Source: Macrotrachela quadricornifera (taxonomy: Eukaryota; Rotifera; Eurotatoria; Philodinida; Philodinidae). Taken from it: DNA of 64,000 nucleotides. Both the position numbers and the translations under genes were made by a program. Within the stretch, counting starts at the first letter, position 1. Each line of letters starts with the position of its first letter. The stretch covers positions 536,582 to 600,581 of the forward strand of contig JAJEKB010021311.1 of assembly GCA_022393335.1 (NCBI GenBank), given 5' to 3'. Below, one piece after another: positions 24,259 through 36,593 of the stretch. The notes beneath the pieces are model-generated. The model was not told the origin of the DNA and did not search any database. It worked only from the letters and a program-made list of their open reading frames with translations.

Positions 24259-25831
24259 CAAAAAAAAAATATATTAATGATTTACATGAGATTAATAACG
24301 ATTTCATAAAATTATTCTTACAGGTTTGTGTGAAAGTTTATTTGTTTTTATAAAAAAAAGATTCTATTTTGATTCGTGATAAAATAAAAAAAAGAATTTT
24401 TGAGAGAGATCACTCTTTGTTCGAGTATTACTCTTTACCCAACATTTCTATTAAATATTGTAAAATGTAGACTGAGAATTCATGGGTAAAATATGGATGG
24501 AAAAGTTGGCTTCAAATGTGGAGTTTGTATGTGAAGCTCACTTTTCCTGATCAAAGTTTTCGAATATTTTTATTTCAAAATGTTGCACTAGTTGTCTTCA
24601 TTTCTCATTGAATTAATAAACATCTTTTTTAAACTCAATCAATTGAAGTTTATTCATCGAAATAATTTTGATCAAAATATGATCAATATTAAAGTGAATA
24701 TTTTCTAAAATAGAATGATTTTGAATCGATTTGATAAATAGAGTGATGAATATCTACTCAAGTAGAAACAAATTGATTTCTTGGCTGAATATCATTAGAA
24801 ATCACAGTAACGCAATAAAGACATATCAGATTTAAGTAGACTGTTTTTCACTTTTGTAAGAATAAAACAAAGATTCCTTCGGATCATATGAAATAGCGTC
24901 CCAGAGAACTCTTAGATTGGTTAGGACAACAATATGTTTTGTTCCAACTACAATAGAGAAAAATCTTACTAAAATTTTCTTAGTGGTAGATAAAAGTTTC
25001 TGACTAACCAAAATTCAGTAAAGATAAAAGACAGAATTGTTCAGGTTGATCCGAAGGTTCTTCAGGATATTCTTCCACATGACGTAAACAACACAATATG
25101 TTTTATTTTTACAATAGCGAGGAAACATGGCGTTGTTTATCGGAACTCAGTGAAATCAAGAAATCAGTCTGTTCCCCCTTGGCATCTTCATATCAGTTTT
25201 TTATTCGTATTATAAATACCTATATTTACACTGATCACAAATTCTATATTTTAGGTGAAAATATAAAATACAAGGTTAAAATCTTAACTCATTAAATTAT
25301 TATCACAAAATGTATTAGTATGAAAAGCATTTACTAAATTTTGAATTGTTTAAACAATAAATTATTGACTTTAACGAGTGATAACATAGTGAATATTTTT
25401 TATGCACGTTATAGCAGAATAATTATGATGCATCTCTAAAAAATTCGCTATTAAAGATAAAATGACTAATCTAATGAAAAGCTTGAACGATATAACAGCT
25501 GTATGAATTAAGGTTTCTTCAACATACTAAACCAATGCGCTGAAAAAATTAAATCGTTTCTTATTTTACAGAACATTTTCTTGATAGGCGATAGTTTGAG
25601 AAAAGCGTCGTAAAAATTACTAAGCCATTTTAAAAATAAAACAATTGTCTGATTAGAATATGTAAAATTCTAAATATTTGATTCAAGAAATAGAACAAAC
25701 CGTTTATTTTTAATCCAACTATTTATTATGGTTAAAATGGCTCAACACTCGGCAGAGTACCGGTGCTGTTGAATTCCCTAATAACTAGTACAGTTTCATC
25801 ACTGAAAACTGATGATGTATATCTCTTTTTT
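24259..25831. other. Intergenic, no gene seen
   Basis: 3' flank of the GST-like gene and AT-rich sequence with no accepted gene; a 65-codon frame at 25098-25295 has no recognisable features. Confidence 0.4.
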
Positions 25832-25835
25832 TTAA

Positions 25836-26454
25836 CCCTTTGGCTACCAGGAACGCATATATGCGTCCGAACATATTTATTGAAAAAAAGTGGCAACTAC
25901 ATACTTTTTAGCTGTTTAGAAAAGGTTCTTATGGTTTGTTAAATGATATCATACTGATATTTTTTTCTTTCTGTTGATATTTTCACTCGCGTACATTTCA
26001 TCCATGTTTCTGGTTATTCTAGATTGTGCCAGTATAGTCATTTTTTTCGTTCTTATCTTTGGATTCATTATATTTCATTTTCTCCTATATTCTTTCGAAT
26101 GCATCATTTTTATGTAAAATTCTAATCAGTTCTGTCCCTTGTATAAAATCTGGTAAATTCGTCTAGTTTCTAACTCGTAGTATATATATGCCGGTCAAAT
26201 AACAAAAATAAGAGAAAGAACGAATAAAAAATACATGCTTTGTTGGAGAATTATTCGACGCGATACACAATACATGTGTTCTGACTGCAATGCACCTCTA
26301 TGTATAATTGACTACTTCAAAACTATCATACAAAGATGGACTACTAACATTTTTTTAAACAGGAATGTAGTTTCTTTGTCAAAAAATAAAAATTACACTC
26401 GAATGTTACATTTAAAACCTTTGATTTTCGCAAAGAAAGCCGGTAGCCAAAAGG
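25836..26454. mobile_element. piggyBac-like element remnant, 619 bp
   Basis: Termini ccctttggctacc (25836) and ggtagccaaaagg (ending 26454) are inverted repeats with one mismatch. Each end abuts TTAA (25832-25835 and 26455-26458), the diagnostic target duplication of piggyBac elements. The right part still encodes a cysteine-rich piece like the piggyBac C-terminal zinc finger (see 26220-26504). This looks like an internally deleted copy of an autonomous element. The catalytic domain is absent. Confidence 0.85.
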
Positions 26455-26504
26455 TTAAATGTAACCGGAAACTGATTCTGTTCTTAAAAAAGCGATATTT
26501 TTAA
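26220..26504 (+). pseudogene. piggyBac transposase C-terminal cysteine-rich fragment
   Basis: An open frame, with ATG at 26235, reads CWRIIRRDTQYMCSDCNAPL and then CIIDYFKT. This matches the shape of the RING-like zinc finger that closes piggyBac transposases (RRxTxYxCxxCxxPLCxxxCF). One of the usual cysteines and the histidine after the last pair appear altered (DYFKTI). The frame runs past the right terminus and the TTAA to a stop at 26502-26504. No DDD catalytic core precedes it, so it is non-functional. Confidence 0.7.
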
Positions 26505-28134
26505 ATAGTAATATTGAAGTCTGATTGTGTTATCTTATATCATTGCATTGCCTGCAACCAAAAAAATTGTCCAACATAAGAGAAAATAGCAGCAGCAAGA
26601 GGCTAACTATGGAAATGTTGCTACTTTCTTTTCATTTATAATAGCCAACTTGCAATTATCAAATAAAATAATTTTCAGACTTTAAAAATCTGTCTTTTTA
26701 TGACAAAAGTGCCTTCTATTGCGTAGAATTGTACAAGATTACATCCACTTCTGCCTTGGTCTTAATAGGCAAACATCTTTGCCATATTCTTTCCTTGCAA
26801 GCAACTAAAGCTAACTTTACTTGGACGACATATCTTATACTTTCAATACAAACATAAATCAATTCCGAAAGGTTTTCTTAATGAAAATCTTCAAAATGAG
26901 TTTCTCTATTTATTTACATAATTTTTGAGTTCAGCGGATATCTCTCTTGTATGAGAAATTCACAAAAAAAAATACTACTTTGTTCTTATAATTTCGATCA
27001 ACTAAAACAATACGAGTTTTTTAAAAATAAATGTTTATTTCCTCAGACTTTACATTAAAAGAAAAAAAAGAAAGATGTATAAAAACGAGATATTGATAAC
27101 TTGTCTATTTTGATATTTTTAAGCACTTCTGCTTCAAACATTTGTCTGAACTTTTGTTTTATCACAATAAGAGGATTATTATTATTTTCTCCAGTAAGAT
27201 GTGTGTGTTTGTAAAAGATGCGAATACTCTAAAATCTAGATCTGTTATTAATAGTGGGCCGGACTTTGTGAGGTGATTCTACGACTACTCATATATTTTG
27301 ACAGTGAGTAGTTCCCTGTGATGAACAATCCGACAGTCGAATTTTGTCAGGTCCTATCGGAAAAATTGATTGGATTTTATCGGATCCGATAGGAATTCGT
27401 TGGAAGTTGTCGGATGTCGGATAGTGCCAAATTTTCAGGATTCTGACAAGATCCTAGCCACTCCGATAATTTTCGACGAACTTCCGTTGAATCCGATAAG
27501 GTGAGTTCGATTTGGGTTTATTCTAGTTATGTATATGCCAAAAATTTTAGTCTTTTATATGCTTGTACAAGGAGAAAGGCAAGAACCTACTTTTTTTAAA
27601 AAATTTCAAATCATATTATTGAATTTTGGCATCCCAATTATAAGGCTTTAAATAAAAACAGCATTTTTTTTTGTTATTTTTCAGATACAGACATTTAAAA
27701 GACTGAGCTTGTGGGCATATATACAACTCGAGTAGGCCCACTTGCTGTCAAAAGATATGGATATTCGTGAATGTTGATAGAATAAGCTCAATAGAGCAGC
27801 TATCTTATTCTGCAATGCTGAGCATTGTGGAATCGATTTTGCCGCTGAGAACCAGTTCCATCCAATTCCGAGAATTCGATCGTCATTCAATTTAAGAAAC
27901 CTCTCGTCATTGACTTAATTCTGTCAATTCTTGGAATTCCGTACTGGAATTGGTTATGTATCCTAGACACAAATCTTCAATCGCAACTGAATGCGTGAAG
28001 TTCAAGGCGGGTACTAATTCGGGTACGAAATTTTGGAATACGAAGCAGCTTCCGGAATTGATAGAATTCGATTGTTGTCGATTAGATTTGTTATGAGCAT
28101 CGGCGATCGAGTTCCAGGATTTGGGTGATGCTGA
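26505..28134. other. Intergenic with hairpin and short repeats
   Basis: No gene. A palindrome tcctatcgga...tccgatagga lies at 27352-27394 in a stretch where cggat-type words recur (27350-27500). A short sequence around 27808 (attctgcaatgctgagcatt) recurs with changes at about 28335, suggesting an old duplicated repeat interrupted by the MITE at 28143. Confidence 0.4.
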
Positions 28135-28142
28135 TTTTGAGG

Positions 28143-28315
28143 CAGTGGCGGATTTAGGGGGACACTAGGAGTGAACACTCCCATTCTGAAGAAAAATTTT
28201 CGATTTTTCGTAGCAGAAAAGGTGCAAAAATGAACTCATAACGCGTTTTTTTGATCTTAGTTACCTCCTTTTTCATTGAAGCACCCCAATCACAAAATTC
28301 CTAGATCCGCCACTG
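28143..28315. mobile_element. hAT-like MITE, 173 bp
   Basis: Termini cagtggcggatttagg and, inverted, cagtggcggatctagg. They are flanked by an 8-bp duplication: ttttgagg (28135-28142) and ttctgagg (28316-28323), 7 of 8 identical. Start CAG and 8-bp duplication fit hAT. There is no coding content. Confidence 0.85.
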
Positions 28316-28700
28316 TTCTGAGGGTGGAACTGATTCCTGCAATGTTGAACATCGCGGAATAGAATGTACTCTGGCTCAACAAGCTCGACCTACTATTAGT
28401 ATCAAATCACGATTTAGAAGTATTCGTGTCTTTCACAAATGTTCCTTCATATCCATGTCATTATATTGTCGTTAAAAATAATGGAAGATTGAAATCATGT
28501 GATTATTAAACTCTGATGTAACTGAAGCTTTGCAACAGTTTTTTGTTATACGTATTTTCATTGGATTTTTTTTCTTTAATGCTTCCTTTGCAAAACCAAT
28601 ATCCTAAAATTTGTTTAGAAAAAGGCTCTTTTTTTTAATAGAATTGTTTTGTTGACGATTGAAACAGTATCACTCGAAGCACTTTGTTTTTCTTCACAAT

Positions 28701-28859
28701 TAGTGGTAGCGCCACGGGTGGGCTCAGACCCCCAACAATAATAACGTAATATTCGAATGAATGTAAGAATTCCTATACTTTTTGCAGGAATTCTTACAAA
28801 TGTTCAAATATTACGTGATTATGAGCCCACCCGAAACAAGGGTCCTGGCGCCGCCACTA
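28701..28859. mobile_element. hAT-like foldback MITE, 159 bp
   Basis: Termini tagtggtagcgcca and, inverted, tagtggcggcgcca. Long inner arms (gggtgggctca... and acgtaatatt...gtaagaattcct) pair almost end to end. Flanks ttcacaat (28693-28700) and ctcacgat (28860-28867) agree at 6 of 8 positions, both differences being transitions. The element is a near-complete hairpin and would form a stable structure if transcribed. Confidence 0.8.
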
Positions 28860-28867
28860 CTCACGAT

Positions 28868-29533
28868 CATTTTTTCATTATGAATTATTGAACTATTCAA
28901 TACAATTGATAAAATGAATGTGATAAAAAACAAATCATTTGTGTATCTCTTGGCACGATTTTTTTTAAATAGTTTGAAAGAATTTACATCTATTGAAATA
29001 GATTTTAGTTTTCATTTATCAAACGATAAAGAGTGAAATAAAACATCTTTCCATGTTTCTAGCAATGTCAATATCGAAACTATGCTTTAAAAATTGGCAC
29101 AAGATTTTTTGCTTCAGATTATATAAATTATACATAGAGAGGTTTGCAGCAGAATATTTTCTATATTCTTTGAGAGATAGAAAATGCTCAATAAATTTTT
29201 GAATGGTTTTAAAGTCTATTATTGTTGGATCTAAACAGAGAAACCATATGATAGATTATTGTACTAAGTTATCATTAGAGTAACATCGTTTTGCATATGA
29301 TATTTTGTATGATGAAAAAAGGCAACGAGCAATATAATTATTATTAATATTTTGTTTAATATTTGAAAATTAGAATTTCGAAGATGTGGTTCTACGAAGG
29401 ATATGAGTATCAATTAAGAGGAGGTTCATGACCATGTCTACATTGACACGATACTTTCACACCAAACCAAAAATGCCACTAGAAGAAGCTATGATAGAAA
29501 GCTTCAATGTTCATTCTATATTAGGTATACACT
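28868..29533. other. Intergenic, no gene seen
   Basis: AT-rich, nothing recognised. Confidence 0.4.
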
Positions 29534-30008
29534 AGTGATGTTGAACCATCGGCCCACAGTCTATCAGTATCACTGATTCGCCTAGGCACGTAACAATTCC
29601 AATACGATATTGGGGTATTAGTATTGATATACACGTGACAGCCCTAGAACCAAGGGCAAAACTCAATATTTTGAAAATTCAATATCAGATTCGGATTTCT
29701 CAACCCTGAAAATCTTTCGTCAGGTTTTATAAAAAAAACGCTATTTTCTCAAAATAAGTCTTCTCTGGGTGAAAAATTTGATATTATCTTTTTGAATCAA
29801 AGGAAGTTCATTTTGAGAAATGAAATATTTTTATAAAACTTGATGAAAGGTTTTCTAGATCGAGGAATCTAAATCTGAAATCGAATTTTCAAAATATTTG
29901 GTTTTGTTTTTGCTTCGGGGACCGTTGCATGTATACCGATGTCGATACCAATGCTATCGAATACCACCAGGTATTGATATTGGCGGTATTGGTATTCCTA
30001 CATCCCTG
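29534..30008. mobile_element. Foldback element, about 475 bp
   Basis: Left start tagtgatgttgaacc and inverted right start cagggatgtaggaatacc are related, and large inner arms pair: about 29652-29755 (from gggcaaaactcaatattttg) with about 29810-29910. The right half is locally GC-richer and open in two frames, which gives chance ORFs. No matching 8-bp duplication could be found, so the boundaries are approximate and the superfamily (hAT-like by the termini) is uncertain. Confidence 0.6.
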
Positions 30009-30478
30009 GGTCCACCGCTTCACTGGTGCTCCCTACCCTTTATGCGACTTTTTCTTACTCTCGCTTCAGTTAAAACATCAGTGGGACCAAATGAGTCTTT
30101 CACGGCTTAAACATTGAGTAGAACAAAAAACATTTGGACATCAAAATGAGTGAAAATAATAATTTTAAAAAAAGTAAATGAATTTTTTTCAAAAATTAGA
30201 TCCGAAAAGTTCAATTATTTTACCGATTTGGTTATATTCAGGAAGTTGTTCCATTGCAAGTAGTTTCCGAGCTCACATATATATTCATGTAGTTGCTGTA
30301 ATGTTTTTGTGTTTGGCTATTAAAAACAAGAAAATCTGTATGCATAGGTGTTTTTAGGCATAGACAAGTATCGATGAAGAAAAAGATGCATCAATAGTAG
30401 GAGAAAGTAATTAGAAGCCATCCAAAGTGCCCTATTTACTTTTTCTTTATCATAATGTTCACCATCGAGAAAAAACCT
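30009..30478. other. Intergenic, no gene seen
   Basis: Short gap between two foldback elements; nothing recognised. Confidence 0.35.
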
Positions 30479-30872
30479 AGGGTGTTAGTTTCGTGTTCTG
30501 CTCTCAGGAACTTGGAACCCACTTCACAATCTATTTTTCTGCACTTCTAAGACACAATGGAATCTTCCCATAGCTTTCTATGGTCTTCTTGTACAAAGTT
30601 GGTATGGGTTCCAGGTTCTTAAAAACGGGGAGCCCATCTGGGTTCCGAGTTTTTGGAAACCCAGAATCTGCATAAGGTACCGAATTTTTGAATTCCTAGG
30701 AAACCAAAATCCGGGTGATTTCCCCGTACCTAAGAATCCAGAACCCATACCGATGTTACATAAGAAGGCCATAGAAAGCTATGGGAAGATTCCATTGTGT
30801 TTCGGAAATGAAGAAAAATAGATTGTGAAGTGGGTTCCCGGGAACAGAACCTCTGGGAACCCTGACACTCCC
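30479..30872. mobile_element. Foldback MITE, agggtgtyag family, copy 1
   Basis: Terminal words agggtgttag and (inverted) gggagtgtcag. Arms of about 90 bp containing gaacccacttcacaatctat and cccatagctttctatgg pair nearly perfectly across a loop rich in gggttcc/ggaaccc words. The same arm sequence occurs at 33811-34001, so this is a dispersed family. Non-coding. No clear target duplication. Confidence 0.7.
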
Positions 30873-33480
30873 ACAAAACTTCTTTCTGAGTGACAATACA
30901 TATGTGAGATGTCGACGAGTATGCCTAGCTATGACTATCGATTAACTCAGGATTGATGGTTTGGGGGAATTTCTTCGGCGCTAAGAGTGTGAGTGTGGTC
31001 CGAAAGACATTGAATATTGATGTGATGATATCGCAAGTTATTGATATGGATCGGGCCAAAGATAATGTGTTGGGTGCAGCGTCTTATTGACATTTACGCA
31101 TTGATTTAAGAATTGAGAAGACTGTATGCTTTTATTGTAGCGATTAGCATCTCATATGATATTGCTTACAAAACATGCCGTAAGTTATAGAAAAATAATT
31201 GAAAAAACTGTTGAATTGCGGAAGCACAGCTAACATCCATTCCCAGAAATGGTGTTTGACAAATGTGCCAGACGTATTCGACTGAGACACATTAAACGAC
31301 ACTTTTGTTATTTGGTAGCAATAATGAATAGTACTGACTCAAATCAAATATGTCTTTCATGCACTTTATTCATAAAAAAATGCTAAGCATCCGTTTGTTT
31401 TCATATTTTTTTGTTTTCTGTTACTTCTCACCGTATGTTGATTTAAGAACAGGCAAAAGCTTCAAGTATGGTATGATTATTTTTCGATAAAGAAAAAAAG
31501 AAAATGGATGGATGAATTTTTTTATGTTGCAAGTCAACGCAATCAGTCATTTTGCAGTTTTTCATTTTATTAGCAATAGGAATTCGGAAGATGGATAAAT
31601 GTAGATTGTGAGTACCATTTTAAATATTATCGAATTGTTTAATATTTTATTGAAATGTGTTCAATATTACCTTATAATCATTAGTTATAAAACGATGCGG
31701 AATAGTAGGTTGAATATCATGGTTAAGAATTATAATAGATATTTCGCATGTGAACCAATCGCTCTCAAGAAACAGATTAAAAATCGAGTTAAACAAAATC
31801 AATGATATTCTATTTACACACTATAGATATTGCTGTTACAAATAAAGGCATAGAAAAATATCACTGAGATTAGTGAAAGACTCAAACTTTCGGTAGATAT
31901 TGATTTCATCAATTCTATGCACAGAAAATCGAATTCATTGCATTAGATTAACTCTTTGACTATGGAGTATCATATATGATACTTGATTGTTAATAGTGAT
32001 ATATACCCAGCTAATTGTAGAAAGACTATTGTTTCTCTTCCTTTTTATTGTTGTGTATTTCTTCATCTACAGTGCATCTTCCTTTCGTCAAAACATACAT
32101 ATAGAAAAAATAAATGCGTTAAACATTGAATGCATTTTTCCTAAATTCTATGTAGAAAATTAAGCTCGTAGCCAAAGTTTTAAAATAGTTTTACTTTTTC
32201 CTCGAAGCATGGCTGTTGTTTCAAATAAAACGACTAACGAATTCTATACCGAATAGAAGATCGTGGGAAATGCAATTTAGCAGTGTAACTCGCCCTTCAT
32301 AAAGTAAGCGTCGCCTATAGAATTACGAAAATTTTCGAATTTTAGAGATGTAGTTAGATGATTTCATTAGTAGTCAATCATGAAACCAGAGACGTTGGGA
32401 AGAGGTTGAATAGGCATGGGACAATGCAAAAATCGGAGAAAGCCAGAAACTGTCTGTTGTTACCAATTAAAACTGATGCTCGATGGGGGGAGGGGGAGAA
32501 GCGCGAAAAAAAAACTTTTATCGAGTTCTCGGCCACTCAGACTACTTGCCATTAGATCGGTGACTCTCCACACCAGAGGCTAACAACAAACCGAACTCGA
32601 ACCAGAAAAGTTCGTTTCATTTCGGTCTCTGCTTCACACCCTTCATAAAGTTTGCCATCTACCAAAAGTTATCTTACAATTCTGAAGGCTTTATAGGAAT
32701 TCGTTCATTTTGCTGGACGAAACATTTACCTCATCCCAAATTCTAGTCTTGACCACACTTTTTTCATCAGAAGATGAATAGTAGCAATAAAAAAGGCGAT
32801 TCTTCTTTTAATTTTACTCGCCGTGAAATTTTCCATGTAATTGTTTTGTAGGAACAATAATATGGAAAAAATGTGAATACGAAAATTGATATTATTCAAA
32901 CCATCAGATTATCCGAAGGTTTTCGAAAGATTAGAAAAGAAAAACATGCATATACTGTTTGTTAATATCCTTGTAACACGTGTGAATATTTGCGGCAGAT
33001 GTGTCTGGATGCGGTGAAGAATTTCGCTCTTATTAGCTTAAGTTAACCGCTGTCGTTTAAAATGTTCCAACAGTCGTCATAAATTTCCAAATAGCTTTCC
33101 CCCAAACGTCGATTTTCTCCATATTGAGAGAGATTTCTTCAATGAATTTTTTAAAAATTGGAGAAAGCGGTTTATCGAATCCGAAAGTTAAAAAAAAACT
33201 TGATCCATTCAATGTTAAAATCTAGATAAGATTCCAGTCCAAATTTTTCGGAGTAGAACTAAGAAATCTCCAGCCCCTTCCTACGCAGCCGTGCCGTTGC
33301 TGTACATGCAAGATTTATGCATCACATTTTTCTTTGTATTAGCTGGCTTATTTACAGCTTACACAAAATGTAAAAAAAATGTGGGATATTTTCATTTTAG
33401 TCAACAGCAAATAAAGAGGTAGCCATATAATTCTTCAGCATCGAAAATACAATTTAAGATATTATTTCAAAAACGGAAAA
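30873..33480. other. Intergenic, no gene seen
   Basis: 2.6 kb without a supported gene. A small GC-richer patch at 32360-32640 contains a 65-codon frame without recognisable features, and a short repeated phrase cccttcataaag at about 32292 and 32639. Confidence 0.4.
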
Positions 33481-33810
33481 AACTCGTCTGAACTTTTCTA
33501 GACATGAGAGAAAGTTGCTCTTCATTTTGTGAAACATAATCTGAAAAGAGAATGTTGAAGTGTTAAAGAGTAAAAATTTCGATCTTCCTCACATACAGAC
33601 CGTTACCGACACACTCCATGACTCCATCACAGATATAGAGCATTTAACAGCACAGACTGTCACAGACAAAAGGGATAAACATAACAGGAACCGACATTTT
33701 CAGCACAGGAACATTCAGTACAAAGAATAATTAGCACGCGAACGACCATCATGAAAAATCACACCATGAGTCTTAGTGAAGATGAAGGCGTGGGTGTGGG
33801 TGCCGGTTAT

Positions 33811-34001
33811 GGGTGTCAGAGTTTCGGGCTCCCAAGGATTCCGTTCCAGGGAACCTAGAATCCACTTCACAATCTGTTTTTCTGCATTTCTAAAACACAG
33901 TGGAACCTTCCTATAGTTTCCTACGGCCTTTTTGTAGAAGGTTGGTATGGGTTCCGAGCTCCTAATAACGGAACTCTTGGAAACCCGAAATCCTGACACC
34001 C
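33811..34001. mobile_element. Foldback MITE, agggtgtyag family, copy 2
   Basis: Starts gggtgtcagagtttcgggct and ends tcctgacaccc. The left arm shares the cacttcacaatct...tttttctgcatttct block with the copy at 30479-30872. A third terminal-like word (cggaacacgaaactgacacct, 34274-34294) to the right suggests that the original element may have extended to about 34295 and was later interrupted. Confidence 0.6.
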
Positions 34002-34244
34002 TTACATGCAGGTTCCTGGTTCCTGAGAATAGAGACCCGTTTCTCACAGTGAACAACCAGGCGACAAAAGTTTTTTTTTTTGAGCTCTAATTTTCTCCGT
34101 CGCATTACCTGCAAAAAATATTGGGTAATATCTCATATGAAAGCCTATGAAGCGGGTATCAAAACGCATATTTACTTCTTATTGAAAAACCAGTTGCTCA
34201 CAAATTTTTTATCCTTCCTGCCCTTTGCGTACTATCCACTGTGT

Positions 34245-34262
34245 CCCCCCCCCCCCCCCCCC
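34245..34262 (+). repeat. Poly-C tract (18 C)
   Basis: An uninterrupted run of 18 C, exceptional in this AT-rich window. It lies between pieces of the foldback family. The complementary G-run at 53171-53182 sits in the loop of another foldback. Length may be uncertain because homopolymers are prone to sequencing error. Confidence 0.8.
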
Positions 34263-35113
34263 GAATCCTAACTTTTTAGGAACGGAACACGAAACTGACA
34301 CCTAGTGTCGGTAGATGTAAGTTAGGTAATGAACGTAAACGTGAGCGTGGACGTCTTCGTGGGTGAGATCATATACAGGAATATTATTTTTGTGCGGCTT
34401 GGGTGCCGATCTGAATGTGGGTATAGACGAAAATGAGTTAGAAATATGCTTTACCGATCCATACTTTGAGAAGGATGTTCAATGGCAGAGCAGCGCGCAC
34501 TCGACACTTGCAGCCACGCTGCTAGCCACACCAAGTGTCTCACGATGTATTTTGCATCAAGGACGTTTGCGTGCTGATTATTTCTAATGCTGAGCATTCA
34601 GCAATCCGAGCATCACAGATCATTACAGACAGATAGGAATGAACATCACAAACTGTCGGAGGTAGGAACCAAAGTTCATTACGGATCATGACAAACTATG
34701 AAAGGCGGAGATGAAACGTCACTGAAGTGTCACAGACCGTGACAGATGGAAGTTGAAAGGTGAAAAACAGAAAGTTACAGGCCATAACAGACATAGATTA
34801 TGTTATTATAGAGTCATACCATGTAAAGATATATAGTACTTTCAAACTGAATCCATACGTTGCTAAATCGCTTCTTTTACAACATAACAGGTTCTATCGT
34901 ATTTTACATTTTTGATATGGTAAAAATTATGCTGAAAGCTTTTCCAAAAGATCAGGAGAAAACATTCTCCCCCGCGCACACAGTGAGCAGCCACGTGACA
35001 GAATTTTTTCGTAAGATTTAATTTTCTCAGCAGCACTATGAGCAAAAATGTTGAATATTATCTCATGTAATAGTGTGTTGAGCGCGCTATAAAACGTCTA
35101 TTCATCTATATAT

Positions 35114-36186
35114 GAGTGAATTGCAACTTTTTGGTACGATTGAAATTTTAGCTGTATTTCGCTAATAAATTTTTTATACTGAACCGATTTGGACCAACTT
35201 TTTATATTTTATTGGTCTTTGAGTGTCCCACTGTCTCAGAAAATGTCAGCCCTCAAGCTTGTACAGCTGCTGAGTTATCAGTCCTTTACTGTTAAAAAAT
35301 CCTACTTTACAAGAATATGTATTAAGAAAAGAATATTTTCTATGTATAAGAGAAAAGAGAAAAAATATAGTGAGTAGTCACTTTTATACAGCCAGAAATG
35401 CTCTATCAAGTAGTATACCTTTTATATGTTTTTCCTTTTCTTTTCACACTCATTCATCCCAAACACTTGATTACACACACTTTGTTATTTTTGTGTAGAA
35501 CGACCTTATCGTTCAATTTATTTCGTCTGTTTGGAAGTGGAAGAGAAGCGAAGATAGGCAAAAGAAAGACAAATGAAGTAGTAACAAAGTGGTAGAAAAA
35601 AAGATTCTTTTAAATGTATTTTTTTTCATGAAAAAAACCCATCATTTTCTAAAAATTCGAGTTTCACTCACTTTGTAGAACGACTTTTTGAAATGTATAT
35701 TGTAAATAACTCCTGAATGGCTTGATTGTTTTCGCTGAAATTTTTACCGAAGGTGTATTTCTAAAAGTTACATAAGTGCCCAAAAATTCAGCGGTCGATC
35801 TCATTCTATTCCTGAGAAATTTACAATATACGATAAAATGTAGAACGACCTTTTTCATGTAAGTTTTCGAGCAAAACCAAGTCAAAATCCGCAGTATTTG
35901 ATATCAGTAGATTCGTTTCATTACGGAAAGCTATTTTACATAGATTAAAAACAAACACAAGGTGCTTTGACTACGTAGAACTTTTATAAATTATTATCAG
36001 TTTTTATATTAAAAACACTATATTTTCTCTGAAATATTCTAAATCTCCGTGAATATGCACTAAAGTGTTGGAAAACTCTTGCTGTTTAACATAGGCATAG
36101 ACTATAATGAAACATGTTACTCAGAAATGATCTAGGTCTACTTTCTTTTCTTCATGTCAATCGTACCAAAAAATTGCAATTCGTTC
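35114..36186. mobile_element. GAGTGAATTG-type MITE, copy 2 (1073 bp)
   Basis: Ends gagtgaattgcaactttttggtacgatt (35114) and the inverted gaacgaattgcaattttttggtacgatt (ending 36186), inserted in an atatat stretch on both sides. It is homologous to 20020-20898 in inverted orientation: its right end read in reverse gives gaaagtagacctag and agttttccaacactttagtg, matching the left end of copy 1. Internal words such as gtagaacgac recur several times. No transposase. Confidence 0.75.
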
Positions 36187-36593
36187 ATATATATAAAGAA
36201 GAATGTTTGTCTGTCTGTCTGTCCACTTATAACTCAATCCTGGTAAAAGATAGCGTCACCAAATTTTCCACATTTACTTCCTTAGGTCAAGAGAAAAGTC
36301 ATAGAAAGGTTTTCGACTCAAAAATTTCACGTGAGGGGGGTGTTTCTCCCGCCTATTGTTAATTTTACTACAGTAAATGTCTTTCCAGAGAATTTGCAAA
36401 TATCATTATTTTCTCAATAATTCAAGAACGAAAGTATATGAAAACCTGTGCTTTTTGCCGTTACACTTAGGACATTTTGCGATACTCGAAAAAAAGGACA
36501 GATTGTGTAAAATGAAGAGCAACATAGGAATGAAAACTTCCATAGAATGAAGAAGGCATCAAGTGAGATAAAATTCCATTACTCATAACTCAT
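36187..36593. repeat. Truncated copy of the 36594 repeat
   Basis: Starts with tatatataaagaag followed by a (tctg)n-like run, like the repeat starting at 36594, and then diverges. It lies immediately next to the MITE end at 36186. No gene. Confidence 0.45.

Larger units (their letters stand above)
33481..35110. repeat. Composite repeat region, partly duplicated at 37130-37520
   Basis: Segments here recur in the same order at 37130-37520: around 33541 (gagaatgttgaagtgtt) with about 37170, and around 34886-34950 (ctgaaagctttt) with about 37440-37520. Between them lie degenerate tandem stretches of cacagaccgtgacagac-like words (33590-33720, 34600-34790). A further direct repeat of about 90 bp is seen at about 34083-34175 and 35010-35100 (taattttctc...gtaatatctcat). 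The larger copy is split by the foldback MITE at 33811 and related pieces. No gene. I cannot name the family. Confidence 0.5.

Noticed and set aside
29898..30117. Two ORFs overlapping in different frames
   Set aside because: They lie in the GC-richer right arm of a foldback element.
33715..34056. 113-codon minus ORF
   Set aside because: Covers the foldback MITE at 33811-34001; glycine/serine-rich reading of repeated ggttcc words.
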